DNA of 64,000 bases from UBA4877 sp002399285. GTDB taxonomy: Bacteria > Bacillota > Thermoanaerobacteria > Thermoanaerobacterales > UBA4877. Position 1 is the first letter of the stretch. Each line of letters starts with the position of its first letter. This document shows positions 17,570 to 25,542 of the stretch, in pieces. The translations under genes and the position numbers were made by a program. The stretch covers positions 1 through 64,000 of the forward strand of contig DAIPGN010000009.1 of the NCBI GenBank assembly GCA_036771835.1, read 5' to 3'. The notes under the pieces are model-generated. The model saw only the letters and a list, made by a program, of their open reading frames with translations, was not told the origin of the DNA and did no database searches.

Positions 17570-17704
17570 ATGAAAATGACTTTTCAGCCGAAAAAAAGAA
17601 AAAGAAGCAGAGTGCATGGCTTTAGGAATAGAATGAGCACGGCTAATGGCCGTAAAGTGCTGTCGAAGAGAAGACTTAAAGGGAGAAAGAGACTTTCTGC
17701 TTAA
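17570..17704 (+). CDS. rpmH: 50S ribosomal protein L34
   Basis: Very basic 44-residue large-subunit protein reading MKMTFQPKKRKRSRVHGFRN, then RMSTANGRKVLSKRRLKGRK and RLSA. This is the complete L34 fold signature. The ATG at 17570 has AGGAGGT 9 bases upstream; the alternative ATG two codons later gives the more common beginning MTFQPKKRKR. First gene of the rpmH-rnpA-yidD-yidC-jag group. Confidence 0.97.
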   Translation: MKMTFQPKKRKRSRVHGFRNRMSTANGRKVLSKRRLKGRKRLSA

Positions 17705-17727
17705 GGCCGCAGTTTAACGGCCTTTTT
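17703..17727 (+). terminator. Attenuator-like terminator between rpmH and rnpA
   Basis: AAGGCCG (17703-17709) pairs with CGGCCTT (17718-17724), followed by TTT. It starts in the rpmH stop codon and probably lowers rnpA transcription relative to L34. Confidence 0.75.
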
Positions 17728-17747
17728 GTGCATTATGGGGGTCCTTT

Positions 17748-18095
17748 ATGAAATTTACTTTAGGATTGAAGAGAAGCGCAGACTTTAACAGGGCTTACAA
17801 AAGAGGCAGATACTATGCCGATGATATAATGGTGATATATATTCTCCCTAATAATGGCGATAATAACAGGATAGGTTTTTCCGTCAGCAGGAAGATGGGC
17901 AACAGTGTCAAGAGAAACAGGATAAAGAGACTGATGAGGGAAAGCTACAGAAGGCTTGAACCCGGCGTCGGTGTGGGATATGATATAGTGGTCGCCGCCA
18001 GAAAGATGTCGGCGCAGGCGGACTATTATATGATGATCCGCAGTATGAAAAGACTTTTAAAAAGATCGGGGATCCTCAGGGAGGCGTTTCATTGA
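17748..18095 (+). CDS. rnpA: Ribonuclease P protein component
   Basis: Protein subunit of RNase P, 115 residues, which helps the RNA subunit mature tRNA 5' ends. The RNR motif is visible in GNSVKRNRIKRLMRESYR, and the start MKFTLGLKRSADFNRAYKRG is typical. It overlaps yidD by 4 bases. The RNA subunit gene is not in this window. Confidence 0.96.
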   Translation: MKFTLGLKRSADFNRAYKRGRYYADDIMVIYILPNNGDNNRIGFSVSRKMGNSVKRNRIKRLMRESYRRLEPGVGVGYDIVVAARKMSAQADYYMMIRSMKRLLKRSGILREAFH

Positions 18096-18301
18096 AAAGG
18101 TTTTTAATCGGCCTTGTTAAACTTTACAGAAAGTTTATCTCTCCTATGAAACCGCCGAGCTGCAGATTTTATCCCACATGTTCCGAGTACGCCTTACAGG
18201 CGTTGGAAAAATACGGAGTTATAAAGGGCTCCTGGCTATCCGTATGGAGGATCTTAAGGTGTAATCCGTGGAACCCAGGCGGATATGACCCGTTAAAATA
18301 A
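18092..18301 (+). CDS. yidD: Membrane protein insertion efficiency factor YidD
   Basis: A 69-residue protein with the family core SPMKPPSCRFYPTCSEYALQ and CNPWNPGGYDP; three Cys residues are conserved. It starts with TTG at 18092 inside the end of rnpA. Relatives assist YidC-dependent membrane insertion; the position directly before yidC fits. Confidence 0.95.
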   Translation: MKRFLIGLVKLYRKFISPMKPPSCRFYPTCSEYALQALEKYGVIKGSWLSVWRILRCNPWNPGGYDPLK

Positions 18302-18326
18302 TTATTGTTTGGGGAGGTTTTAGAAT

Positions 18327-18962
18327 TTGGGCGGTTTAACTCAGTTCATGGGTACTATTTTCGAATACATTTTTGGATTTACCGGCAGTTATGGCATCGC
18401 GATCATAGTTTTTACCGTGGTCATTAAGCTCATACTGCTTCCGATGACCATGCCGCAGATAAATTCATCCAAGAAAATGCAGGAGATACAGCCTCAGCTT
18501 ACCAAACTTCAGGAAAAATATAAGAATGATCCTGAGACAATGAATCAAAAGGTGATGGAGTTATATCAGAAGAATAATATAAACCCGATGGCGGGATGTC
18601 TTCCGCTTTTGATACAGCTTCCGATACTTTGGGCTTTATTTGCCATGTTCCGGGACTATCCGGCTCTTGCCGGCACCGGCTTTTTGTGGCTTACCGACCT
18701 TTCCAAGCCCGATAAATTATATATTCTTCCGATCCTCTCGGGGGTTACGACATATATCACTTCAGCAATGATAACTCCTAAGGATACACCGTCCAACCAA
18801 AAGATGATGAACTACATGATGCCCATCATGATCATATGGATGACGATAACTTTGCCGTCAGGTTTGGGGGTGTATTGGGTAGTTAGTAATATTTTCCAGA
18901 TCATACAGCAATATTTCACAAATAAAAGGCCGGGAGATGTGAAAGGAGAGACCAACCAATGA
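18327..18962 (+). CDS. yidC: Membrane protein insertase YidC/OxaA (short form)
   Basis: Insertase of 211 residues with five hydrophobic segments; no large periplasmic domain, as in Gram-positive bacteria. Typical family features are VIKLILLPMTMPQINSSKKM, the charged helix LQEKYKNDPETMNQKVMELY, NPMAGCLPLLIQLPILWALF and GLGVYWVVSNIFQIIQQY. TTG start at 18327 with GGGAGG upstream. No signal-peptidase-II lipobox is present. It overlaps jag by 4 bases. Confidence 0.95.
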   Translation: MGGLTQFMGTIFEYIFGFTGSYGIAIIVFTVVIKLILLPMTMPQINSSKKMQEIQPQLTKLQEKYKNDPETMNQKVMELYQKNNINPMAGCLPLLIQLPILWALFAMFRDYPALAGTGFLWLTDLSKPDKLYILPILSGVTTYITSAMITPKDTPSNQKMMNYMMPIMIIWMTITLPSGLGVYWVVSNIFQIIQQYFTNKRPGDVKGETNQ

Positions 18963-19588
18963 AGGTTTTAGAAAAGTCAGCTAAAACGGTTGATGAGGCG
19001 ATAAGACTTTCTTTAGAAGAGTTGGGAGCTGCGGCAGACGAGGCCGACATTGAGATAATCGACGAGGGCAGCAAGGGTTTGTTCGGCTTTGGCTTTAGAG
19101 ACGCCAAGGTAAGGGTAACCGTTCGCTATGATGCCGAAAAGGAAGTAAAAAAATTTCTGCGGGATATCTTGAGGATATTGAATCTGAATGTGGACTTTTT
19201 AATAGATTATAACGTTAATGAGAACGTGATGAAGGTGGATTTTTTCGGCACCAACGTTGGTTTTATCATTGGACACCGCGGCGATATGCTGGACAGCCTC
19301 CAGTATCTGTGCTATATTGTGGCCAACAAGGAGAGGACCGACAACGGAGTTATTCGTGTGATTATGGATGCCGAGGGATACAGGGAGAAGAGAGAGGCTA
19401 CTCTCAAGGGCCTGGCCGAAAGAATGGCCCGAAAGGCCGTCTCCATCCACAAGAATGTGATCCTGGAGCCGATGACTCCGTATGAACGAAAGATAATTCA
19501 TGAGGCCCTGCAGGACGATCCCTTGGTGGAGACATACTCCGTCGGAGAAGACCCGCACAGGAAGGTCGTTATATCCCTGAAGCAATAG
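18959..19588 (+). CDS. jag: RNA-binding protein Jag/KhpB
   Basis: RNA-binding protein of 209 residues. Jag_N domain (1-52, KGLFGFGFRDAKVRV), a KH-like domain with VGFIIGHRGDMLDSLQYL (about 98-116), and an R3H domain at the C-terminus (TPYERKIIHEALQDDPLVET). Relatives pair with KhpA and affect cell elongation and division in Gram-positive bacteria. Co-transcribed with yidC. Confidence 0.95.
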   Translation: MKVLEKSAKTVDEAIRLSLEELGAAADEADIEIIDEGSKGLFGFGFRDAKVRVTVRYDAEKEVKKFLRDILRILNLNVDFLIDYNVNENVMKVDFFGTNVGFIIGHRGDMLDSLQYLCYIVANKERTDNGVIRVIMDAEGYREKREATLKGLAERMARKAVSIHKNVILEPMTPYERKIIHEALQDDPLVETYSVGEDPHRKVVISLKQ

Positions 19589-19612
19589 CCCAGTATTTAT
19601 GCTGGGTTTTTT
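19587..19612 (+). terminator. Intrinsic terminator after jag
   Basis: AGCCCAG/CTGGGTT stem (19587-19593 with 19602-19608) with an 8-nt loop, followed by TTTT. It ends the rpmH-jag group. Confidence 0.85.
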
Positions 19613-19644
19613 AAATTATTTATCATATATCTCGGGTGAAGAAA

Positions 19645-21021
19645 ATGAATGTAACGGATACGATAGCCGCCGTCTCCACTCCTCCAGGCGAAGGCGGAAT
19701 AGGTATAGTCAGGCTGAGCGGCGGAAGGGCGATAGACATAGCGGAAAAGTTTTTTGACTCTCCCTCGGGACGGAGTCTGAAAGCTGTAAAGGGCCGCAGT
19801 ATGACGTACGGACATATCATCGATCCGGACAGCGGACGTCCGGTGGACGAGGTGCTGGTGTCGGTAATGCGTGCCCCGCATACGTATACGGCCGAGGATG
19901 TGGTGGAGATCAACTGCCACGGAGGGTTTACCGCCGTAAAATGTGTTTTGGAGCTCTGTTTCAGATTTGGGGCCAGGCCTGCACAGCCGGGCGAATTTAC
20001 CCGCCGGGCCTTTATAAACGGCAGGATAGACTTATCACAGGCTGAAGCGGTACTGGGCGTCATAAAGTCCAATTCGCAGGACTCGTTGGAAGCGTCGGCG
20101 GCGCAGCTGGAAGGAAATATTTCCCGGGAAATTTCGGCTATTAGGTCGCAGTTTGTCGATCTGATAGCTCATATAGACGCCTATGTGGATTTTCCCGACG
20201 AGGACGTGGAGGAAATTGTCGAACTTCAACCGGGCATTGCCGAATGCATCGGCAGGATCGGCCGGCTGATAGACTCGGCGGGTGTGGGAAAGATACTGCG
20301 CGAGGGACTGCGCACCGTAATAATAGGCAAGCCCAACGTGGGGAAATCCTCGCTGCTCAACGCCCTTCTAAAGGAGGACCGCGCCATAGTGACCGAGGTG
20401 CCCGGGACGACAAGGGATATCATAGAGGAATATTTGAGCATAGGAGGCGTGCCGGTAAAACTGATGGATACTGCCGGTATCAGGAATACCGCAGACGCCG
20501 TGGAGAAGATAGGAGTGGAAAGATCCAAGAGCCTCATAGGCCGGGCCGATCTGGTGGTGCTGATGTTTGATTCTTCCGCCGAGCTGACCGGGGAGGATAT
20601 GTCCATAGTTGAACTGGCAAGGGGGAAAAAGACGGTCGCTCTGCTGAATAAATCAGACCTTGCTCCTGAAATAAGCGAGGATGATATCCGCAATATAATT
20701 CCCGACGCCGTGATCATAAGGACTTCTTTGAAGGACGGCACCGGGCTGGACGAGCTGACGGATTTCATATACGGTCTCATATACAGCGGCGGGATAAAGG
20801 TGAACAGCCCCATCGTCACCAGCACCAGGCAGCTTGCCTGTCTAAAGAGGGCACGGGACGCGGCGGAGAGCGCTCTGGATACGCTGGCGGACGGAATTCC
20901 CGCGGACCTCGTGACGGTGGATCTCATGAACGCGGTGAATGCTTTGGGCGAGATCACCGGCGAGACGGCCGGGGAAGAGATAATAGACAGGATATTTGAG
21001 AATTTCTGCGTGGGTAAATGA
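19645..21021 (+). CDS. mnmE: tRNA modification GTPase MnmE
   Basis: About 458 residues. With MnmG it installs the aminomethyl-type group at U34 of tRNA anticodons. N-terminal folate-binding domain begins MNVTDTIAAVSTPPGEGGIG; the G domain has GKPNVGKSSLLN, TTRD, DTAG and NKSD; the protein ends FENFCVGK, with the invariant Cys. ATG at 19645 is preferred (GGGTG 7 bases upstream); a GTG 9 bases earlier is possible. The gene contains a perfect Noc-binding palindrome at 20119-20132. Confidence 0.97.
   Translation: MNVTDTIAAVSTPPGEGGIGIVRLSGGRAIDIAEKFFDSPSGRSLKAVKGRSMTYGHIIDPDSGRPVDEVLVSVMRAPHTYTAEDVVEINCHGGFTAVKCVLELCFRFGARPAQPGEFTRRAFINGRIDLSQAEAVLGVIKSNSQDSLEASAAQLEGNISREISAIRSQFVDLIAHIDAYVDFPDEDVEEIVELQPGIAECIGRIGRLIDSAGVGKILREGLRTVIIGKPNVGKSSLLNALLKEDRAIVTEVPGTTRDIIEEYLSIGGVPVKLMDTAGIRNTADAVEKIGVERSKSLIGRADLVVLMFDSSAELTGEDMSIVELARGKKTVALLNKSDLAPEISEDDIRNIIPDAVIIRTSLKDGTGLDELTDFIYGLIYSGGIKVNSPIVTSTRQLACLKRARDAAESALDTLADGIPADLVTVDLMNAVNALGEITGETAGEEIIDRIFENFCVGK
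20119..20132. promoter_or_regulatory. Noc-binding site (NBS) inside mnmE
   Basis: ATTTCCCGGGAAAT, a perfect match to the 14-bp palindrome bound by nucleoid-occlusion protein Noc in Bacillus. It is in the coding sequence, 3.7 kb from noc. Function inferred from exact identity and gene context. Confidence 0.8.
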
Positions 21022-21076
21022 TGACAGGCAACAGGCTGCAGACAAATAGGCAAATAGTTAGGTTAAGACAAATAAG

Positions 21077-21114
21077 CAGACCGTGACAAATCGCGCGAGA
21101 TTAGCATCGGCCTG
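21077..21114 (+). repeat. Dispersed repeat, internally deleted copy (A)
   Basis: Only the two ends of the repeat remain: CAGACCGTGACAAATCG joined to CGCGAGATTAGCATCGGCCT plus G. Compared with the full copy at 39467-39616 the middle 110 or so bases are missing. It lies between mnmE and mnmG. Confidence 0.75.
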
Positions 21115-21154
21115 ATGCAGGTTTTATTTTCGCATATTGGGACAGGGTGATGTA

Positions 21155-23032
21155 ATGTTTAAGGTCAAGGATTATGACATAGCGGTAATAGGCGCGGGGC
21201 ACGCAGGCTGCGAGGCAGGCCTGGCCGCTGCGCGCATGGGATACAGGACCGCCGTGTTTGCTATAAATTTGGACAGCATTGCCATGATGCCGTGCAATCC
21301 CGCCATGGGGGGACCGGCAAAGGGGCATCTTGTCAGGGAGATAGACGCCCTGGGCGGGGAGATAGGGGTAAACACGGACAAGACGATGATACAGGTGAGG
21401 ACTCTGAATACAGGCAAGGGCCCGGCCGTGCAGTCCCTTCGTGCCCAATGCGACAAAAAGGCATATCAGTCCGCCATGAAATATACCCTGGAATTAACGC
21501 CCAATCTGGACGTCATTCAGGGGGAGGTCACGGAGATAACGGCGGAGGGCAGCAGGGTCACCGGCGTGATAACCAAGACGGGAGCGGTCTACGGCGCGAA
21601 GGCCGTTATAGTTACTACGGGCACCTACTTAAACGGCAGGATAATAATAGGAGACGTGATGTACAGCGGCGGGCCCAACGGACTCTATCCGGCTACCGAA
21701 CTCTCCGCTTCCATAAAGCGGCTGGGTGTGAAGCTCATGAGGTTCAAGACGGGAACTCCCCCGAGGGTGGACAGGCGCACCATAGATTTTGACAGGATGG
21801 TCGTCCAGCCCGGAGACACCATGCCCCAGCCCTTCTCATACCTCGACGACAGGGTAGATGTGCCGCAGCTGCCCTGCTATCTTACCTTTACCAACAGCAG
21901 TACCCATGATGTTATAAGGCGCAACCTGTCCCGGTCGCCGCTCTACAGCGGCAGGATAGAGGGGATCGGACCAAGATACTGTCCGTCCATCGAGGACAAG
22001 GTGGTCAAGTTTCCCAATAAGGCGAGGCACCAGCTGTTCATCGAACCGGAGGGCATAAATACCTGTGAGATGTATGTTCAGGGTATGTCCACCAGTATGC
22101 CCGAGGATGTGCAGCATGCCTTTCTGCACACTATAGCCGGGCTGGAGCAGGTGAGGATCATGAGGGACGCCTATGCCATAGAGTACGACTGCATCGATCC
22201 CACGCAGCTCACCCCTTGGCTGGAGTTTAAGGATATTCACGGACTGTTCTTTGCAGGCCAGATAAACGGTTCGTCCGGCTATGAGGAGGCTGCGGCCCAG
22301 GGTCTGATGGCGGGACTCAATGCAGTGCTTGGGCTCAGGGGGGATAGACCCTTTATGCTGGACAGGAGCGAGTCGTATATAGGGGTCCTGATAGACGACC
22401 TGGTGACCAAGGGTACCAACGAGCCATACCGCATGATGACGTCTCGGGCGGAGTACCGGCTGCTGCTGCGGCATGACAACGCCGATCTCAGGCTTACGGA
22501 AAAGGGATACCGAGTCGGCCTTGTCACCGAGGAGAGATATAAAAGGTATCTCATGAGAAAGGGCCAGATAGAGGACGAGACGGAGAGGCTAAAGAGAGCG
22601 CGGGTATCGCCTACGGAAGAGGTCATGGGGTATCTGCGGAGTATAGGCAGCAGCGGCATACATTCCGGCATAAGCCTGTATGAGCTCTTGAAGAGGCCGG
22701 AGGTCAATTATGCCGGCCTGGCATGCATAGATCACGGGCGGCCGGCTGACATTCTGCCGTCTGCCGCGGCCTCCATTGAGATCGAGATCAAATATGAGGG
22801 ATACATCAAAAAGGAGATTGAACAGGTGCAATCCTTTAAGAAGCTGGAGAACAGATCCATCCCCGAGGATATTCGCTATGAGGATATGTCCGGGCTGAGC
22901 ACCGAGGCGAGGCAGAAGCTGGCGGCGATGAGGCCGGTCAATGTGGGCCAGGCCTCGCGGATATCGGGGGTATCGCCCTCCGATATATCCGTGCTTCTCA
23001 TACAGCTTAAGGCGGGAGGGCATGCAAGATGA
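21155..23032 (+). CDS. mnmG: tRNA uridine-5-carboxymethylaminomethyl modification enzyme MnmG
   Basis: FAD-dependent partner of MnmE, about 625 residues. The dinucleotide-binding motif is VIGAGHAGCEAGLAAARMG, followed by MPCNPAMGGPAKGHLVREID and the GTPPRVD segment. The C-terminal part (SRAEYRLLLRHDNADLRL) is the helical MnmE/tRNA-binding region. ATG at 21155 follows AGGGTGAT; a TTG 18 bases upstream is an alternative. It overlaps rsmG by 4 bases. Confidence 0.97.
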   Translation: MFKVKDYDIAVIGAGHAGCEAGLAAARMGYRTAVFAINLDSIAMMPCNPAMGGPAKGHLVREIDALGGEIGVNTDKTMIQVRTLNTGKGPAVQSLRAQCDKKAYQSAMKYTLELTPNLDVIQGEVTEITAEGSRVTGVITKTGAVYGAKAVIVTTGTYLNGRIIIGDVMYSGGPNGLYPATELSASIKRLGVKLMRFKTGTPPRVDRRTIDFDRMVVQPGDTMPQPFSYLDDRVDVPQLPCYLTFTNSSTHDVIRRNLSRSPLYSGRIEGIGPRYCPSIEDKVVKFPNKARHQLFIEPEGINTCEMYVQGMSTSMPEDVQHAFLHTIAGLEQVRIMRDAYAIEYDCIDPTQLTPWLEFKDIHGLFFAGQINGSSGYEEAAAQGLMAGLNAVLGLRGDRPFMLDRSESYIGVLIDDLVTKGTNEPYRMMTSRAEYRLLLRHDNADLRLTEKGYRVGLVTEERYKRYLMRKGQIEDETERLKRARVSPTEEVMGYLRSIGSSGIHSGISLYELLKRPEVNYAGLACIDHGRPADILPSAAASIEIEIKYEGYIKKEIEQVQSFKKLENRSIPEDIRYEDMSGLSTEARQKLAAMRPVNVGQASRISGVSPSDISVLLIQLKAGGHAR

Positions 23033-23733
23033 ACAGGGATTTTCTCGTGGATGCGCTGACGGATCTCGGCATAGCAAAGGGGTTTCATGTGGAACTGCTG
23101 GAGAAGTATTACGAGCGCGTGACGGAGAAGAACAAGGTCATGAACCTCACCTCGATCACCGGCGAGAGGGAATTTGTGATCAAACATATATGCGACTCGG
23201 CCGCTCCGCTGCTCTTTTTGGATCTCAGGAATAAAAAATGTATCGACGTAGGTACGGGCGGCGGTTTCCCAGGCATACCGCTCAGGATAATCGAAGGCAG
23301 CCTGAGCATGGACTATGTCGAATCGGTGGGTAAAAAGGCGGATTTTGTCGCACAGACGGCCGAAGAGCTTGGCCTGGGGGGACGGGTATATGTAAAGCGG
23401 GCGGAGGACATGGGCAGGGATAAGACTGCAAGGGAGAGCTATGACGCCGTGTTTGCCAGGGCGGTCTCAGGACTCAACGTATTGGCAGAATACTGTACCC
23501 CGCTGCTCAAACCGGGAGGCATCCTTGCCGCATATAAGGGACCGGACCCAAAGGAAGAAATAGACGGCGCGCACGCAGCATTGGATGAACTGCACTGCAG
23601 GATGGATCGGCTCTGTGAGTATGAGCTGCCGTATACCGACATAAAGCATACCCTGGTCGTCATCAAAAAACACGGCAGTACGCCTGCAGATTATCCTCGC
23701 CCAACGGCCAAGATCAAAAGGCGGCCGCTGTGA
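23029..23733 (+). CDS. rsmG: 16S rRNA (guanine-527-N7)-methyltransferase RsmG
   Basis: SAM-dependent methyltransferase of 234 residues that modifies G527 of 16S rRNA. N-terminal helices include NKVMNLTSITGEREFVIKHI; the SAM loop is DVGTGGGFPGIPL (about 72-84); KKADFV and ARAVSGLNVLAEY follow. Usual gidB position after mnmG. The name rests on family and context; both are strong. Confidence 0.97.
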   Translation: MNRDFLVDALTDLGIAKGFHVELLEKYYERVTEKNKVMNLTSITGEREFVIKHICDSAAPLLFLDLRNKKCIDVGTGGGFPGIPLRIIEGSLSMDYVESVGKKADFVAQTAEELGLGGRVYVKRAEDMGRDKTARESYDAVFARAVSGLNVLAEYCTPLLKPGGILAAYKGPDPKEEIDGAHAALDELHCRMDRLCEYELPYTDIKHTLVVIKKHGSTPADYPRPTAKIKRRPL

Positions 23734-23880
23734 GATATCCTATACAATTTAACTTTTTTTTCCAAAAAAAGAAGGAATTATATAATTCTTGTCGAATCAA
23801 TATATAGAAGATGTATTTTATACATATGACGAGCTCTTTATTGATTTGATTTATCGTTCATTGCGGAAGGGGTGTGTAAA

Positions 23881-24690
23881 TTGATAGAATCAAGCGTCCA
23901 AAGGTCTATCAGCTATATTCCCATAGAAATGATAAGGCCTAATCCATATCAGCCGAGAAAGTTTATCTCTCAGGCATCCCTTGATGAACTCTCCGAGTCT
24001 ATAAAAAATTACGGAGTCATTCAGCCGGTCACCCTGCGGAAGATTTCCGACGATTCATATGAGTTGGTCAGCGGGGAGCGGCGGCTGCGCGCGTCCCAGC
24101 TGGCGGGACTAAGGGAGGTGCCGGCGATCATTGTGGATATCATGGATGAAGATTCCGCCATTCTCGCGCTTCTCGAAAACCTGCAGAGGGAGGACCTCAA
24201 TTTTCTTGAAGAGGCCGAAGGTTACTACAACCTGATCCAAGACCATAACCTCACGCAGGAGGAACTGGCAGGCAGGCTTTCAAAGAGCCAGTCGACTATA
24301 GCAAATAAATTGCGGCTGCTGAAGCTGCCTCAAAAGGTGCGGGAAATACTTATCGATAACAATCTGACCGAACGCCATGCGCGGGCGCTGCTCAGACTGC
24401 CCGACGAGGAAACTCAGCTTATAATTCTTGAACAGATCGTAAAGAAGGAGCTCAATGTAAAACAGACTGAAACGCTTATTGATAAATATATAAACGAGAT
24501 ATGTTCTAATAACGACCCCAAGGAGGTACACAAACAGTCCGTCAAAAGAGCGTTGAAAGATCTTAGGATCTATATCAATACATTCAAGCAGGCGATAGAT
24601 ATGATGAACAAATCCGGTATCGCGGCCAGCCTGGAGCAGCGCGATTCTGATGATTACATAGAATTCGTTGTCAAAGTGCCAATTAAATAG
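23881..24690 (+). CDS. noc: Nucleoid occlusion protein Noc
   Basis: ParB-family CTPase of about 269 residues that binds specific DNA sites and blocks division over the nucleoid. The ParB/Srx-type nucleotide domain has IRPNPYQPRK and GERRLRASQLAG; a helix-turn-helix follows in LTQEELAGRLSKSQSTIANK; then the C-terminal dimer domain. TTG at 23881 is chosen (AAGGGG 8 bases upstream). A second, separate parB gene lies 2.4 kb downstream, and exact Noc-site palindromes occur in this window, both supporting Noc over Spo0J. Confidence 0.9.
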   Translation: MIESSVQRSISYIPIEMIRPNPYQPRKFISQASLDELSESIKNYGVIQPVTLRKISDDSYELVSGERRLRASQLAGLREVPAIIVDIMDEDSAILALLENLQREDLNFLEEAEGYYNLIQDHNLTQEELAGRLSKSQSTIANKLRLLKLPQKVREILIDNNLTERHARALLRLPDEETQLIILEQIVKKELNVKQTETLIDKYINEICSNNDPKEVHKQSVKRALKDLRIYINTFKQAIDMMNKSGIAASLEQRDSDDYIEFVVKVPIK

Positions 24691-24698
24691 CAAAGTAT

Positions 24699-24714
24699 TG
24701 TTTCACATGAAACA
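24699..24714. promoter_or_regulatory. parS-like centromere site 1
   Basis: TGTTTCACATGAAACA differs from the parS consensus TGTTTCACGTGAAACA at one central base. It starts 9 bases after the noc stop. A second site lies at 25143-25158 and the parAB genes follow. Confidence 0.78.
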
Positions 24715-24771
24715 CATGCCGCTTTTACAGCGGATCGGATCTGCGCAAAGGGAATCTTTGCCGCAGCCTGC

Positions 24772-24793
24772 GCCACTTTTATAGTGGCTATTG
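24772..24793 (+). terminator. Terminator-like hairpin after noc
   Basis: GCCACT (24772-24777) pairs with AGTGGC (24783-24788), followed by TATTGTTTTA. A smaller CCGC/GCGG hairpin lies just upstream. The T-run is interrupted, so strength is uncertain. Confidence 0.5.
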
Positions 24794-24843
24794 TTTTATG
24801 GCTGCAAATTGCTGCGGGCACTGCCGTATAAACTTTAAGCAGT

Positions 24844-25110
24844 TTATCTGTCAAAAAGCATGTATACTCCGATTATAATAAAGATCAAGGCGCCGCCATA
24901 TCTTATAAACTGTTCGGGAATGTTTTTTTTCATATATAAGCCTAGGCATACGGCAAGCGCGGAGCTGGCGATCAGGGCAACGGCCGATCCGATGAATACG
25001 CTTTTGGGGGACTCCGACTTCGAGGCCATAAGTACGGTCGTCAACTGTGTCTTATCACCCAGCTCGGCGATAAATACGGTCAGTAGGGTGCCGATAAAGG
25101 TTTTAAGCAA
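24844..25110 (-). CDS. Gdt1/TMEM165 (UPF0016) half-size cation transporter
   Basis: Membrane protein of about 88 residues with three hydrophobic segments and one copy of the family motif ELGDKTQ (FIAELGDKTQLTTVLMA). Full Gdt1 proteins carry two such repeats, so this half-size form should pair with a second half or dimerise. Family members move manganese or calcium. TTG at 25110 has AAGGAG 8 bases upstream. The start overlaps the membrane-protein gene before it, implying coupling. It runs against its neighbours noc and parA. Confidence 0.85.
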   Translation of the reverse strand: MLKTFIGTLLTVFIAELGDKTQLTTVLMASKSESPKSVFIGSAVALIASSALAVCLGLYMKKNIPEQFIRYGGALIFIIIGVYMLFDR

Positions 25111-25111
25111 A

Positions 25112-25396
25112 TCAATCACTCCTTTTCGATGATTTATGCTTTTGTTCCACGAGGAACAATGCTATAATTCTGTATAAGCAAAGATTTATACCGATACATA
25201 TCACCAGAGAAAACAAAAAGGCATATAAAAGATATGATGTCCGCATCGGGACATACTGTTCCAGAAATATGCCTGCATCGGAAGGAAATGATATAAATGC
25301 GGCCATGGGGTTTGTATTGTTTTTAAAAACCGGCAGCCAGGACAAAAAAGTCCATAGGACGCCGGCAGATATAAACTTGTATGGATTTATATTCAT
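25112..25396 (-). CDS. Small two-helix membrane protein, unknown function
   Basis: A 94-residue protein with hydrophobic segments at about 8-22 and 52-82 and a basic tail (KHKSSKRSD). I do not recognise the family. Support for a real gene: ATG with AGAGG 8 bases upstream, and its TGA overlaps the ribosome-binding site and start of the Gdt1-type gene. Its 3' part contains the second parS-like palindrome, so the sequence there serves two purposes. A role with the Gdt1 half is possible by context only. Confidence 0.6.
   Translation of the reverse strand: MNINPYKFISAGVLWTFLSWLPVFKNNTNPMAAFISFPSDAGIFLEQYVPMRTSYLLYAFLFSLVICIGINLCLYRIIALFLVEQKHKSSKRSD
25143..25158. promoter_or_regulatory. parS-like centromere site 2
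   Basis: TGTTCCACGAGGAACA, one central base away from the parS form TGTTCCACGTGGAACA. It is inside the small membrane-protein gene, 400 bases before parA. Confidence 0.75.
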
Positions 25397-25542
25397 AAGG
25401 AAGACCTCTTACAACGTAGTTTTAATGATCCGCCGGGCACATAATAGATTGCGGACCGGCGCAGTACAATAAAATGCACTACATCTTGACTAATAATTTA
25501 TATGAAAGGCTACGCAAGTATATTCCTGGGGGAGGAAATTTA

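Noticed and set aside
23081..23096. GGTTTCATGTGGAACT in rsmG as a third parS site
   Set aside because: Three mismatches to TGTTNCACGTGNAACA including both ends; within coding sequence and not clearly better than chance.
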